Source: a filamentous cyanobacterium CCP2
GTDB taxonomy: Bacteria; Cyanobacteriota; Cyanobacteriia; Elainellales; Elainellaceae
DNA length: 52,848 nucleotides
Reading direction: 5' to 3'
NCBI GenBank assembly: GCA_003003615.1
Contig: PVWD01000009.1
Coordinates: forward strand, 1 to 52,848
Positions 1 through 9,695 of the stretch are shown in pieces. The first letter of the stretch is position 1; each line of letters opens with the position of its first letter. The notes under the pieces were generated by a model. That model saw only the letters and a list, made by a program, of their open reading frames with translations. It had not been told where the DNA came from and did no database searches. The position numbers and the translations under genes are program-made.

Positions 1-2
1 GC

Positions 3-446
3 GGTGATCTCAACTCTGTTGATGCTCAGAATGGAGAATCGGGCGGCCACGATCTCATCTATGGCGGTGCTGGCAATGACCGCATCAGTGGCAAATCAGG
101 CAATGACCAGCTTTATGGCGAAGCGGGAGATGACATCTTGGTGGGCGATAATGGAGACGATTTGCTTTGGGGTGGACTTGGCAACGACACTCTGATGGGC
201 AACAACTTCTCTGGTGGCAGCGGCAGCAATACCTTTGTCTTGGCAGCAGGAGAAGGCACAGATACCATTATTGATTTCCAAGTGGGACGGGACAGGATTG
301 CCCTAGCGAATGAGTTGGCTTTCTCCGATTTGTCCATTGGGCAGAGCGGTTCCGCGTCATTGATTACTTTTGGAGAGGAAATCCTGGCAAAGTTGAATGG
401 TGTAAATGCAAGCGATCTGACTGCGGATGCGTTTGTTGCGATTTAA
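3..446 (+). CDS. RTX (hemolysin-type Ca-binding repeat) protein, C-terminal fragment
   Basis: The reading frame is open from the window edge, so the start lies to the left. It encodes RTX nonapeptide-like repeats (GGAGNDRIS, GKSGNDQLY, GEAGDDILV, GDNGDDLLW, GGLGNDTLM) followed by a C-terminal cap typical of such proteins (TDTIIDFQVGRDRIAL). These repeats form a calcium-binding parallel beta-roll, and RTX proteins are usually secreted by a type I system. No secretion gene is visible here. The cap resembles that of the broken gene at 14431-14975, so the two are probably paralogues. What the missing N-terminal part does cannot be judged. Confidence 0.9.
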   Translation, partial: GDLNSVDAQNGESGGHDLIYGGAGNDRISGKSGNDQLYGEAGDDILVGDNGDDLLWGGLGNDTLMGNNFSGGSGSNTFVLAAGEGTDTIIDFQVGRDRIALANELAFSDLSIGQSGSASLITFGEEILAKLNGVNASDLTADAFVAI

Positions 447-657
447 TCATGGCTTTGTCGCGATTTAATTCTGACTCCGGGTTTTGCTAAATTTAACAGC
501 AAAGTTTCCTGGTATTTCTATGCAGCCCTTGGCTCTCTGATTCTTTTAAGCAGAAAGTCAAGGTGCTTTTTTCTGTTGCAGGCAAGCGCACCCAAATGAT
601 GCCATCAGTTGATGCAAAAGTGCATAGAATCAGATTAGAGCGATCGGGTTTTGCACC

Positions 658-1530
658 ATGAACACGACCAACATTCATCCGGCTGAGATGACCTATTCGC
701 CCATTTTATCTAGCCAAAATCAGGGATGGGAAAATATTCTGGTCAAGCAATTTCAGCATCCGGCGGGTGAGGCCCTGTGCCAATTTGACCATGAACACGC
801 GATTTGTTTGTCGCTGGCTCCCCGTCCCGTGCGCTTTTTACATATCAAAGGAGGCAAAACCTACAGAGGGCTGTATGGAAAAGGCGATATGTCCATCACG
901 CCTGCTCAGGTGCCGCTGTTTGCCCGCTGGGAAAGTGATGATAGTTTTTTAGAGATCCGTGTTGCGGCTGGTTTTGTTCAAAGCGTTGCCAGAGAAACCC
1001 TGAACAAAGATCCCGATCGGCTTGAATTAGTTTGTGAAAATCGGATTCGTGATCCACGCCTTGAAGCGATCATCATGTTGTTTTTGGCGGAGTTGCAACA
1101 AGAAAATTCAGGTGGCAAGCTTTATGTTGACTCACTATCCAACGTTTTGGCAGTGCATTTGCTCAGACAATACACATCGGATAAACCCCATCTGCCCATT
1201 TATGCAGGTGGCTTACCGGAGCGGCAAGTTTCGCAGGTGTTGGAATACATCAACAATCATTTAGACCAAGACATCAAGCTGGCAGACCTGGCCCAATTGC
1301 TGGAGATGAGCCAGTTTCATTTCAGCCGGTTGTTTAAGCAGTCGATCGGCATTACGCCCTATCAATATTTGCTTCAGCAGCGCGTGGAACGGGCAAAACA
1401 ACTGTTGAAACAAAGCGATCGATCGATTGTGGAAATTGCGCTTCTCTGCGGATTTAATAGCCACAGCCATTTGAGCAAACAGTTTCGCCAACTCACAGGA
1501 ATGACCCCCACCGCCTACAGAACGCACTAA
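658..1530 (+). CDS. AraC family transcriptional regulator
   Basis: 290 aa. The C-terminal ~100 residues (about 190-290) hold the two helix-turn-helix motifs of the AraC/XylS family: LADLAQLLEMSQFHFSRLFKQ and IVEIALLCGFNSHSHLSKQF, ending GMTPTAYR. The N-terminal half is an unassigned sensing domain. It is a clear paralogue of the regulator at 29643-30539 (both have the GLPxR...QV/QIV.YI..HLDQ junction before the DNA-binding domain). It lies alone, convergent with the copA1-cupredoxin locus, so its target is not evident. The ATG start has no strong ribosome-binding site. Ligand unknown. Confidence 0.9.
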   Translation: MNTTNIHPAEMTYSPILSSQNQGWENILVKQFQHPAGEALCQFDHEHAICLSLAPRPVRFLHIKGGKTYRGLYGKGDMSITPAQVPLFARWESDDSFLEIRVAAGFVQSVARETLNKDPDRLELVCENRIRDPRLEAIIMLFLAELQQENSGGKLYVDSLSNVLAVHLLRQYTSDKPHLPIYAGGLPERQVSQVLEYINNHLDQDIKLADLAQLLEMSQFHFSRLFKQSIGITPYQYLLQQRVERAKQLLKQSDRSIVEIALLCGFNSHSHLSKQFRQLTGMTPTAYRTH

Positions 1531-1580
1531 ATGATTAGAGTTTTATCCGGTACTTGCCCATGAATTGATCTGTGGGTTTG

Positions 1581-2108
1581 CTATGAACGAGACTGCACTT
1601 CTACCACACCTCGGAACATATTCATCCCGCAGGTAAACTCATATTTTCCAGGCTTTTGAGGCATAAATTCGATCGGTGTTACTTCGTTTAGGGGTAGTTC
1701 TTGAGCAATCCGGAAATCAGGAAAGCGTACCTCTTCCAGACAACTGTTCGGATCTTTGCGATCAAAATTTAACCGCACTGGTTGCCCTGCCTGCACCACA
1801 ATTTGGCTGGGTTCGTACCCTCCATCCACCGTCACCGTCACTTCCTGAACGCCGCCTGCTGTAGATGCCTTTTGGGATTTTGGCTTGCTAAACAAAAACC
1901 ACCACAGTTCCAGTCCGATTAATCCAAGTCCACCCACCGTCACGGCTACTTTGTTGCCAAGGGGTTGGTCAATCTGACGAAACTGTCCGGTTTCAGTGGG
2001 CTGCATCTCGTTCATGTCGTGGGGCATTTGGGCAATGGCTTTTCCAGGTGTAAGGCTAATTACCAATCCCAAAGCAAGACTACTGATAATGACTGTGTTC
2101 TTTACCAT
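1581..2108 (-). CDS. Membrane-anchored single-domain cupredoxin-like protein
   Basis: 175 aa. Residues 1-27 form a signal or first membrane segment ending in AIAQ, followed by a Met/His-bearing linker (MPHDMNEM), a second hydrophobic segment (VGGLGLIGLELWWFLF) and then a basic SKPKSQK stretch. A cupredoxin_1-type domain follows (about residues 85-172). The usual blue-copper His ligands are absent; the visible candidate ligands are Cys in NSCLEEV and Cys/Met/Met in FTCGMNM, which would suit Cu(I). Positive charge after the second helix suggests that the domain faces the cytosol (inference). AGGAG lies 9 nt before the ATG and overlaps the stop of the upstream microprotein. It is the third gene of the copA1 locus and a homologue of the first domain of the protein at 47663-48616. 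Confidence 0.85.
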   Translation of the reverse strand: MVKNTVIISSLALGLVISLTPGKAIAQMPHDMNEMQPTETGQFRQIDQPLGNKVAVTVGGLGLIGLELWWFLFSKPKSQKASTAGGVQEVTVTVDGGYEPSQIVVQAGQPVRLNFDRKDPNSCLEEVRFPDFRIAQELPLNEVTPIEFMPQKPGKYEFTCGMNMFRGVVEVQSRS

Positions 2109-2120
2109 TGTAAAACGCTC

Positions 2121-2225
2121 CTATCCAAGTATTTCTAGAATCGAACCTGAAATCGCACCTAGCAAAAATCCCAATCCTGCGATCGTTCCAAAAGTCGTTA
2201 TTTGTTTGGTCATTAATTTGAACAT
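2121..2225 (-). CDS. Copper-locus membrane microprotein, copy 1 (34 aa)
   Basis: Tiny ORF, ATG at 2225, TAG at 2121-2123, with a strong AGGAG six nt before the ATG. It begins MFKLMTKQITTF and continues with a hydrophobic, glycine-spaced segment GTIAGLGFLLGAISGSIL, so it should be a single transmembrane helix. It lies between copA1 (ends 2355) and the cupredoxin gene (starts 2108), and its TAG is part of the TAGGAG ribosome-binding site of the cupredoxin gene, implying translational coupling. A homologue (core GFLLG[AV]ISG[ST]I) occupies the same place in the second copper locus (48628-48717). Function unknown; size and context recall small regulatory subunits of P-type ATPases, but that is inference. 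Confidence 0.75.
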   Translation of the reverse strand: MFKLMTKQITTFGTIAGLGFLLGAISGSILEILG

Positions 2226-2278
2226 TTTTCTCTCCTCTCATTTTTATGGAAGTTAAGAAAATCATCGGGGAATTGTCT

Positions 2279-2298
2279 TGTGGGGTGAGCATCTTGCC
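2279..2298 (+). repeat. Short dispersed repeat, copy a
   Basis: The 20-mer TGTGGGGTGAGCATCTTGCC recurs exactly at 23948-23967. A 13-bp part, GCATCTTGCCCGC, is found inverted at 5928-5940 within a small GGGCA-AGA-TGCCC hairpin. All copies are intergenic. It looks like a short interspersed repeat rather than a gene signal. Confidence 0.6.
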
Positions 2299-2354
2299 TG
2301 CCCAGTTGCGGGATGGGCATTATGACTGGATTAAATTCTTAACTTGCATGATGT

Positions 2355-4616
2355 CTAATTCAATGGTTTTGGCTGGAAACTTCGCAAACGTAGGGCATTT
2401 GTCACCACGGAAACTGAACTAAACGCCATTGCTGCACCTGCAATGATGGGACTGAGTAACCAACCGAAGATGGGATAAAGAATGCCTGCGGCGATCGGAA
2501 TGCCTGCGACGTTGTAGATGAAGGCAAAGAAGAGGTTTTGGCGAATGTTGCGAATGGTGGCGCGGGAAAGCTGAATGGCTGTAACAATGCCTTGTAAATC
2601 ACCAGAAATTAACGTAATATCACTAGCCGCAATTGCCACATCGGTTCCAGTACCGATCGCCATGCCAACATCCGCCTGGGCCAAGGCCGGAGCATCGTTA
2701 ATACCATCCCCCACCATTGCAACGATCTTGCCTTCCAACTGAATTTTTTCAACTGTTGCCGCTTTTTGATCAGGACGCACTTCCGCAAAGACACGCTCAA
2801 TCCCAACTTCTCGCGCAATCACTTCAGCAGTCCGTCGATTGTCTCCAGTCAGCATCACCACTTCCAGTCCTAGTTTTTGCATGGCTCGGATGGCGTTCAC
2901 AGAAGAGGGCTTGACTGCATCGGCAATGCCCATTATGCCTTCTACGTTTCCGTCCACCGCAATCCAAATTGCCGTTCTTCCCCGGTGTTCCAGCTGATCC
3001 CACTGTTCCTGTAAGCTGCTCGTGTCAATTCCTAATTCATTCATCCAGCGATACGTACCAATTTGTACCGATCGATCGAATACAGATCCCTGCACTCCAC
3101 TTCCGGTAATCGCTTCAAACTCCTGAACCTCTGCTAACTCTACTCCTTGAGCTTGAGCATATTGCACCACCGCTTCTGCTAAGGGATGTTCAGAATTACG
3201 TTCAACAGATGCTGCTAATTTCAAGAGTTTTAATTCATTGCGATCGGCTGTTCCCTTTACGGTAATGAAGTCAGTGACGGTGGGTTTGCCTTGGGTAATG
3301 GTTCCGGTTTTATCGAGGACGATCGTTTGGATTTTGTGGGCCTGTTCCAGACTTTCGGCTCCTTTAATCAAAATACCATTTTCTGCCCCTTTACCCGTTC
3401 CCACCATAATGGATGTGGGAGTCGCTAACCCTAATGCACAAGGACAAGCAATAATCAGCACGCCGATCGTGGTAATTAACGCCATTGTTGTGTTGCCCAT
3501 GACGTTATACCAGAGGATGAAGGTAAAAATGGCAAGGGCAATGACCACAGGAACAAACCATCGGGTGACTTGATCTGCCAGCTTTTGAATGGGAGCCTTA
3601 GACCCTTGGGCCTGCTGCACCAGCTTCACAATTTGCGCCAAGAAAGTATCTTTACCAACCCGCGTTGCCCGAAATTTAAAACTGCCGGTTTTGTTCAGGG
3701 TGGCTCCAATTACCTCATCCCCTGCCTGCTTCTTCACAGGAACACTTTCCCCTGTCACCATCGCTTCATCAATAGTGGAAGAACCGTCAATGATTTCACC
3801 ATCAACAGGAATTTTTTCGCCCGGACGCACCAAAATGATTTCTCCCAATTCTACTTCTGCGATCGGGATATCAATTTCTTTGCCGTTGCGAATCACCCGT
3901 GCTGTTTTTGCCTGCAAGCCGATTAATTTACGGATGGCCTCAGAGGTTTGCCCCTTGGCCCGGTTTTCCAGCAGCCGTCCCAGCAAAATCAGCGTAATCA
4001 CCACTGCCGAAATTTCGTAATAAACATCGGGTGATAAACCTTGATTTAAGAAAAATTCGGGAAAAAAGGTGGGAAAGAGTGAATAGAAAAAGGCCGCACT
4101 GGTTCCCAAAGCCACCAGCGTATCCATTGTGGCGGTGTGCCGCTTCAAGGCTTTCCAGGCTCCTTTGTAAAAAGATTCACCACTCCAAAATTGAATGGGG
4201 GCGGTGAGAACTAACTGAAGTACGGGGTTGTGGAGCCAAGCGGGAATCCAGGGAATGGGCAAACCCGTCATCATCGGCAATCCACCTATCACCAAGATGG
4301 TAGTGACAACGCCACCTAAAATCAGTCGTCGTTTCAGTTTTTGAGACTCGGCCTGACGAGCGGCTTGCTCTGCATCGGTTTCTCCAGTCAGCATTTCTTG
4401 CTCTTGCAAGGAGTAGGACGAATAGCCTGCCGCTTCGATCGCCTGCTGGATCTCTTCCACACCAGTGTGCTGAGGGTTGTATTGAACGGTCGCTTGCTCT
4501 GCCCCAAAGTTGACATTGCAGGTCTCCACACCCGGAACCGATCGAATTGCCTCTTCAACGTTATTGGCACAGGAGGCACAACTCATGCCCCGGAGTTTTA
4601 GGGTTGCTGTATCCAT
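2355..4616 (-). CDS. copA: Copper-exporting P1B-type ATPase CopA (copy 1)
   Basis: 753 aa, full length for the family. N-terminal HMA domain with GMSCASCA (Cys13, Cys16), a TGES actuator motif (MVTGES), the membrane CPC motif in [12 protein letters not shown] (about residues 391-393), the phosphorylation motif DKTGTIT (Asp435), HP (SEHPLAEA) and the nucleotide/hinge motif [12 protein letters not shown]. These mark a Cu(I)/Ag(I) exporter of subgroup P1B-1 in the plasma or thylakoid membrane. It is very similar over its whole length to the copy at 48800-51058. A MerR-type promoter/operator lies directly upstream (4643-4674). The microprotein and the cupredoxin gene follow on the same strand. 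Confidence 0.97.
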   Translation of the reverse strand: MDTATLKLRGMSCASCANNVEEAIRSVPGVETCNVNFGAEQATVQYNPQHTGVEEIQQAIEAAGYSSYSLQEQEMLTGETDAEQAARQAESQKLKRRLILGGVVTTILVIGGLPMMTGLPIPWIPAWLHNPVLQLVLTAPIQFWSGESFYKGAWKALKRHTATMDTLVALGTSAAFFYSLFPTFFPEFFLNQGLSPDVYYEISAVVITLILLGRLLENRAKGQTSEAIRKLIGLQAKTARVIRNGKEIDIPIAEVELGEIILVRPGEKIPVDGEIIDGSSTIDEAMVTGESVPVKKQAGDEVIGATLNKTGSFKFRATRVGKDTFLAQIVKLVQQAQGSKAPIQKLADQVTRWFVPVVIALAIFTFILWYNVMGNTTMALITTIGVLIIACPCALGLATPTSIMVGTGKGAENGILIKGAESLEQAHKIQTIVLDKTGTITQGKPTVTDFITVKGTADRNELKLLKLAASVERNSEHPLAEAVVQYAQAQGVELAEVQEFEAITGSGVQGSVFDRSVQIGTYRWMNELGIDTSSLQEQWDQLEHRGRTAIWIAVDGNVEGIMGIADAVKPSSVNAIRAMQKLGLEVVMLTGDNRRTAEVIAREVGIERVFAEVRPDQKAATVEKIQLEGKIVAMVGDGINDAPALAQADVGMAIGTGTDVAIAASDITLISGDLQGIVTAIQLSRATIRNIRQNLFFAFIYNVAGIPIAAGILYPIFGWLLSPIIAGAAMAFSSVSVVTNALRLRSFQPKPLN

Positions 4617-4642
4617 AGTCTGATCGATAAATCGCCAATCCT

Positions 4643-4674
4643 ATGGTGAACTATCCAGCGAACTGGAGAGTCAA
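4643..4674 (-). promoter_or_regulatory. MerR-type operator/promoter of copA1
   Basis: On the minus strand TTGACT (-35, 4669-4674) is followed by CTCCAG-TTCG-CTGGATAG and a weak -10 CACCAT (4643-4648), a 20-bp spacer. Overlong 19-20 bp spacers containing a dyad are the hallmark of MerR-activated promoters. Same pattern as 37814-37845, 42792-42823, 43406-43437 and 51293-51324. Confidence 0.8.
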
Positions 4675-4814
4675 GGGGGTAAGCAAGAATTTTTGAGAAG
4701 AGTAAAGGTAGGGTTTAGCCATAAGATTCAATAAAAGCTGAAATTGCCATACGGGCATGATTTGCACCTGTACGGCAATTCCTGACACAGATAGACGTGA
4801 TTCACACTGAAGAA

Positions 4815-5168
4815 TTATGCCATTGCAGTTGCCATCTGGCGGCAAGATTCAGCACAACGATGACAGACTTGAGCACAGCGTTGACAATGTTCATGATCAT
4901 GCTGCTCGCACTCAGCCGCACAACGGTCACAGGCTTCCGCACAAACCTGACAGACTTGAGCATGCAGATCAGAATTTCGCGCCATGAAACGAGCGCAGAG
5001 ACTACAAATATCGGCACAGTCGCGGCATCGCTTGATGCATTCGGACATCATTTGCACCATGTCACTGCTTAGGCAGGCATCAGCACAATTTTCGCATTCA
5101 CGCAGACACTCCAAACAGTTTTGAATACAGGTTTCAATCAGCGATTGATGGGTTTGTGCAGTGGTCAT
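4815..5168 (-). CDS. Csp-type four-helix-bundle copper storage protein
   Basis: 117 aa with 21 cysteines, nearly all in CxxxC or CxxC spacing on predicted helices (CIQNCLECLREC, CIKRCRDCADICSLC, CQVCAEACDRCAAEC, CQRCAQVCHRCAESC). This is the DUF326/YhjQ family, whose characterised members (Csp1/Csp3) bind many Cu(I) ions inside a four-helix bundle. No signal peptide is visible, so a cytosolic Csp3-like store is likely. AGGAG precedes the ATG by nine nt. It has its own upstream region and no copy of the MerR operator, though it follows copA1 in the genome order. GAAGC-N9-GCTTC lies upstream of the start. Confidence 0.93.
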   Translation of the reverse strand: MTTAQTHQSLIETCIQNCLECLRECENCADACLSSDMVQMMSECIKRCRDCADICSLCARFMARNSDLHAQVCQVCAEACDRCAAECEQHDHEHCQRCAQVCHRCAESCRQMATAMA

Positions 5169-5326
5169 AACCTTTACTCCTACGGTCGTTTCTAAACGGT
5201 CTTTATAATCAGAAGCAATCGATCGGCTTCCTTAAGGTTCAATTTAAAAGGTTCTCAGAACGATTGCATCCTGCCGATGGTGTAAACCGCTGTTTGAAGG
5301 GTGTAACAACCAAAACACTTTAATGC

Positions 5327-5785
5327 TTATTGTTTGCCTCCCGGATAAAGCACAACATTCTCCTGCTCATTCGGATCATTGCGGGCAACGATCGCCTGGG
5401 CCGGTTCAGTTGGACTTAGATTGAAAGGTTGGTGAGGCACACCAGGAGGAATAAAAAGAAAATCCCCCGCTTCATTGATGACGGAGTGCTTTAAATCTTG
5501 CCCATAGCGGGTTTCCACTCGCCCCTTCACCAGATAAATTGCCGTTTCATAATCACGATGAAAGTGCGGTTCCGCAGACCCGCCAGGGGGAATAATCACT
5601 AAGTTCATCGAAATTCCTTTTGCCCCTGCGGTTGCCTCGGAAATGCCGACAAAATAGGGTAAGCGTTGGCGTGTGAGTGTTTCAGCATCTGGACGAACCG
5701 TAACAATTTCCAAATTATTCGCAAAATCTGCTGAATCTTTAGAAGTAACAGGATGAGTTGCAAATGAGTCTTCTTGCAGCGACAT
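5327..5785 (-). CDS. Small cupin-domain protein
   Basis: 152 aa when started at the ATG at 5785, which has GGGAGG eight nt upstream. The open frame extends to 5812, but that start lacks such a site. Cupin_2 motifs are present: PPGGSAEPHFHRDYETAIYLVKG (metal-binding His, His and Glu) and GDFLFIPPGVPHQPFN (second His). It is likely a single-domain metal-dependent cupin; substrate unknown. It lies upstream of the csp gene on the same strand but 158 bp away, so it may be a separate transcript. Confidence 0.85.
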   Translation of the reverse strand: MSLQEDSFATHPVTSKDSADFANNLEIVTVRPDAETLTRQRLPYFVGISEATAGAKGISMNLVIIPPGGSAEPHFHRDYETAIYLVKGRVETRYGQDLKHSVINEAGDFLFIPPGVPHQPFNLSPTEPAQAIVARNDPNEQENVVLYPGGKQ

Positions 5786-5947
5786 AGAAGTATCCTCCCT
5801 TTTTACCTTCATCCTAAATTGTTTTTAACTGGGTTGGCTTAAGTATATTTACTCAAAAGCCATGAAATAAAACGACATTAAGGACTTTGGATTAATAACC
5901 TACAGATTGTTTTGCTTGGTTGATTGAGCGGGCAAGATGCCCATACA

Positions 5948-8900
5948 TCAGACGATCGCTCCAAGCGTTTGCAGAGTGGCGATCGTTGCCTCAGTTAGTC
6001 CTTCAACATGGGTTAGCTTCATTCCTTCATACAATCGCTTGGCAATGAGAACTTGAATACATTCACCTGTTCGAGCATCCCAAATTCTTACGGTTTGGTC
6101 TTGGGAACCACTGGCGATCGTTTGGCTATTTGGATTGAATGCGATCGATGATACGAGATGATGATGTCCAGAACAGATATGCAGGCATTCACCGCTTTGC
6201 GTATCCCAAATTCTTACAGTTTGATCGTGGGCAGCACTGGCAAGCAGTTTTCCATTAGGGCTGAACGCGACTGCAAAGACCCAGTTTGTATGCCCAGTCA
6301 ATGTTTTAACGCATTTCCCAGTATGAATGTCCCATAATCTAATCGTTTCATCGGTGCTGCAACTGGCGATCGATTTTCCATCGGGGCTAAACGTGACTGA
6401 CCAAATGCGGCTGGTGTGTCCCTGGAAGGTTTTGGCACAACAGCCAGAGTTTACATCCCATAGTTTAATGGTTTGATCAACTCCACAGCTAGCGAGCCAT
6501 TCCCCATTGGGGCTGAAGGCAACTCCTAACAGTTTTTCAGTATGCTCAGCTAAGGTTTTGACGCACTGCCCAGTTTGAATATTCCATAACTTCACTGTAC
6601 AGTCAGCACTGCCACTAGCAAGCAAATGTCTATAGGGATGAAACGCGACGGCATCAATCCAGTCGGTGTGTCCTTGTAGGGCTTGAAAACAGTCTCCTGT
6701 TTCGGTTTTCCAGAGCCGTATGGTGCAGTCTGTACTGCCACTGGCTAAGATTTGCCCATTGGGGCTAAAGGCAACAGAGTAAATGAAATCAGTATGTCCG
6801 CACAGCCTTTTGAGACAGTTCCCTGTTTGCCAATCCCAGAGTCGCACCGTTTTATCATTGCTACCACTGGCTAAGATCTGTCCGTTTGGGCTGAAGGCAA
6901 CTGGAAGGGCCCAATCGGTATGTCCATACCAGGTTCTTAAACATTGACCGTTGTGATAATCCCATAATCGCAAGGTTTGGTCTAAACTAACGCAGGCGAT
7001 CGTTCGCTGATCTGCATTAAAGGCGACTGAACAAACTTCATTGGTTTGTCCGTGTAATGTTTTAACGCAAGTATTTGTATGGTAGTCCCACAGTTTCACT
7101 GTCCGATCGCCACTGCCGCTCACGAGCAATTCACCATCCGGACTAAAGGCGATCGAATAAATGCTGCCCTGATGTCCTGTATAGGTTCTTACGCATTCAC
7201 CAGTTTGGTAATTCCAGAGTCTAATTGTTTGATCGCTGCTGGCACTCGCCAAGCACTCACCATCCGGGCTAAAGGCGATCGATCTTACCCAACCTGTATG
7301 GTCTGTTAGCGTTCCTAAACAGCTTCCTGTTTGCATATTCCAGAGCCTAATGGTGTGATCGGCTCCACTGCTGGCAAGGATTTTACCATCCGGGCCGAAG
7401 GCAACCGATCGTACCCAGTCAGTATGTCCAGTTAGCGTTCTCAAACAGTGACCATTTTGCACATCCCACAGTTTTACCGTTCGATCGCCACTCGTACTTG
7501 CCAAGGTTTTACCATCTGGGCTGAATGCTACCGCAAAGACTTCATGGTCATGTCCAATGAAAGTTTTGATGCAAACTCCATCTTCAGCCCAAAGCTTGAT
7601 CGTGCGATCGGCTCCACAACTTGCCAAAATTTTGCCATCGGGACTAAACGCTACAAAGCGCACCCAGTTGGCATGTCCATGACAGATAAGCAATAGCTTG
7701 CCAGATTGCACTTCCCAAACGCGCACTTCACAATCTGTGCCGCAGGTTGCCAACCATTGACCATCCGGACGAAATGCTGCCCACAAAACGTTTCCCAAGG
7801 TTTCTGTAAATACGCAGCGGGACAAATCAGAGCCTGTGAAGTCAACATTGTGGAGAGCTACACCTTGAAGATACGCTTGCCAAACGGTTAAGTGAGACAG
7901 GTCAAACCCTGTAAGGTCAACCTCCGCCTGATGCAATAGATTCAAAGCATTCCCAGCAGCATATCCTGTTTCTTTAGGCGATTTTCCTCTCAGTTTAGCA
8001 AGAATTTGGGTGAGGCTCTCTGCGATGTTTGCCGTGTTTCCTAGCTCCGTGATTAGCCGATCGAGCAGGGGTTGCAGAATTAGATGGGATTGGCTCTCTC
8101 TTACATAATCTTTTGCCTGTGCTTTGATTAATGCATGGCTACTAAACAGAGAAATATTTTGCTGAATGAACTCCTCACAAACCCGTTCAATTAACTGATT
8201 AACGACATATTCCATCACAACGGGCTGTTGTGTAAACCGAACGCCATTTTTCTCAATGAGAGAACGTCGTTGTAGGGAGTTCAAAGATTCTAGAAAATCA
8301 CGAGAGGGAACTGTTGTAATAAAATCACTCTGCAATTCTGGTAACGACACAGGCTCTCGATCGATCGCTAACCAGTACATGATTGCTCTTTCTAGTTCTG
8401 TTAATCGTTGAAACTGTTGCTCAAGCAAATCGCGAATATCATCAAACAAAAATGCGCTTTGTTGAGTTGTATCCAAAAAATACGAAATATTACCGTCAAA
8501 ATAGTCGTGGATAGAAGATGCCACAATCTTTAGTGCTAGCGGATTTCCGGCATAGCGAGAGATCAGCATTTGCCATTCATTTTCTGTGGCAGTGAAGCTT
8601 CCTTTGACGCTAAATAGTTCCCTTCCATCAGTGTCTGGCAAACCAGAAAGCTGAAACGATCGCACGGGTAATGCTTCACCCTCAAAGGCACTCAGTCCAT
8701 AGGGTTTCTCTCGCGAGGTCAGAATCAAGCAACTTTGATGAGTGGTTTCTGCCACACAGCGCAAAAGCTGCCCATAGCCTTCATATCCAGGTCGATATCG
8801 CCCCGTCCGATCGCCCCCTTTTAAAATGGACTCAGCATTATCCAAAATTAATAAACAGCGTGACGTTCGCAGGTAATGCAATAACCGTGTGAGTCTATCC

Positions 8901-9580
8901 TCTAAATGGGCTGGCAACTCTCTTTCCTGCTGCTGTGAGAGAAATTGGATCAGGTCTGCTAACAATTCTTCTACGGGAGGGGCATTACGGAGCGATCGCC
9001 AAATGACCGATTGGAAATGAGGAGAAGATTGGACTGTGAAACTCCTCTGCGCTCCGTTCCCTAAGCTCTGTTCACAAACTCCTGCTACCTGCCTTGCCAG
9101 TTTCACCGACAGTGAGGTTTTACCAATGCCTCCCATCCCCAGCAGCGTCACCAACCGACAGTTTTCCTGAACGACCCACCGGGCGATCGTATCGAGTTCG
9201 GCTTGACGACCATAGAAAATTGAGACATCTGGTGCATCGCTCCAATCCTGGAGTAAAGATGGAGGAATCACGAGTTGGGAGGATGGGTTGGGAAACGTAA
9301 CTCCTTCATTTTCTTGCTCTACAACCGCTTCCCAATCAATGCCAAGCACCTGACAGTATGCCTTGAACGCCTCTGCATTAATGGGCACCTTTCCAGCCAG
9401 GAAGCGTTTCCAGGTTCCTTCTGAGATGCCAACCGCTAAAACCCCCTCCTCTGCCCAGGATGTACCCAATACCTGACTCGCTGCCTCAATCCAACGGAAA
9501 TCGTTAACTGTCCAGCCCTTTTCGCTTCTGGCTTGCTTAATTTGTGCGAGTCCTTGGGGGGAAGCTTTCAGTGTTGTCAC
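5948..9580 (-). CDS. HTH / NB-ARC / pentapeptide / 14xWD40 giant signalling protein
   Basis: 1210 aa. Residues 1-90 form a cyanobacterial HTH-like N-terminus (GWTVNDFRWIEAA, GISEGTWKRFLAGK). A P-loop GMGGIGKT (148-155) and CLLILDNAES start an NB-ARC/AP-ATPase domain. A winged-helix region follows, then a short pentapeptide-like stretch (VDLTGFDLSHLTVW, VDFTGSDLSRCVF). The C-terminal half is 14 WD40 repeats, each about 42 residues and ending RLWD/KLWD, enough for two seven-bladed propellers. Such STAND-class ATPases act as regulated switches and scaffolds; some are conflict or cell-death proteins. It is divergent from the signalling operon starting at 9955, with a GATC-rich repeat array between. 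Role not known. Confidence 0.92.
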   Translation of the reverse strand: MTTLKASPQGLAQIKQARSEKGWTVNDFRWIEAASQVLGTSWAEEGVLAVGISEGTWKRFLAGKVPINAEAFKAYCQVLGIDWEAVVEQENEGVTFPNPSSQLVIPPSLLQDWSDAPDVSIFYGRQAELDTIARWVVQENCRLVTLLGMGGIGKTSLSVKLARQVAGVCEQSLGNGAQRSFTVQSSPHFQSVIWRSLRNAPPVEELLADLIQFLSQQQERELPAHLEDRLTRLLHYLRTSRCLLILDNAESILKGGDRTGRYRPGYEGYGQLLRCVAETTHQSCLILTSREKPYGLSAFEGEALPVRSFQLSGLPDTDGRELFSVKGSFTATENEWQMLISRYAGNPLALKIVASSIHDYFDGNISYFLDTTQQSAFLFDDIRDLLEQQFQRLTELERAIMYWLAIDREPVSLPELQSDFITTVPSRDFLESLNSLQRRSLIEKNGVRFTQQPVVMEYVVNQLIERVCEEFIQQNISLFSSHALIKAQAKDYVRESQSHLILQPLLDRLITELGNTANIAESLTQILAKLRGKSPKETGYAAGNALNLLHQAEVDLTGFDLSHLTVWQAYLQGVALHNVDFTGSDLSRCVFTETLGNVLWAAFRPDGQWLATCGTDCEVRVWEVQSGKLLLICHGHANWVRFVAFSPDGKILASCGADRTIKLWAEDGVCIKTFIGHDHEVFAVAFSPDGKTLASTSGDRTVKLWDVQNGHCLRTLTGHTDWVRSVAFGPDGKILASSGADHTIRLWNMQTGSCLGTLTDHTGWVRSIAFSPDGECLASASSDQTIRLWNYQTGECVRTYTGHQGSIYSIAFSPDGELLVSGSGDRTVKLWDYHTNTCVKTLHGQTNEVCSVAFNADQRTIACVSLDQTLRLWDYHNGQCLRTWYGHTDWALPVAFSPNGQILASGSNDKTVRLWDWQTGNCLKRLCGHTDFIYSVAFSPNGQILASGSTDCTIRLWKTETGDCFQALQGHTDWIDAVAFHPYRHLLASGSADCTVKLWNIQTGQCVKTLAEHTEKLLGVAFSPNGEWLASCGVDQTIKLWDVNSGCCAKTFQGHTSRIWSVTFSPDGKSIASCSTDETIRLWDIHTGKCVKTLTGHTNWVFAVAFSPNGKLLASAAHDQTVRIWDTQSGECLHICSGHHHLVSSIAFNPNSQTIASGSQDQTVRIWDARTGECIQVLIAKRLYEGMKLTHVEGLTEATIATLQTLGAIV

Positions 9581-9695
9581 GGTTCTCAGTGAGTTTACGG
9601 CAACATCGAGAAGAAAGGAGACAGGCTTCTTTCGTTGTAAATAGGTTTGCCAAATTTTGCGGTTAGTTGCAATACCATAATAAACCTGAATTTGC

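Noticed and set aside
2080-2292. 70-codon minus-strand ORF over the microprotein region
   Set aside because: Other frame of the same stretch; it lacks the ribosome-binding site and the conserved core, and it overlaps the cupredoxin start.
4651-4845. 64-codon minus-strand ORF upstream of copA1
   Set aside because: It overlaps the csp gene end and includes the MerR operator region; no ribosome-binding site or homology-like features.
5169-5326. A sixth MerR operator upstream of the csp gene
   Set aside because: TTGAAC with AAGG nearby looks similar at first sight, but the dyad GAAGC-N9-GCTTC differs and the spacing to TATAAA is 29 bp.
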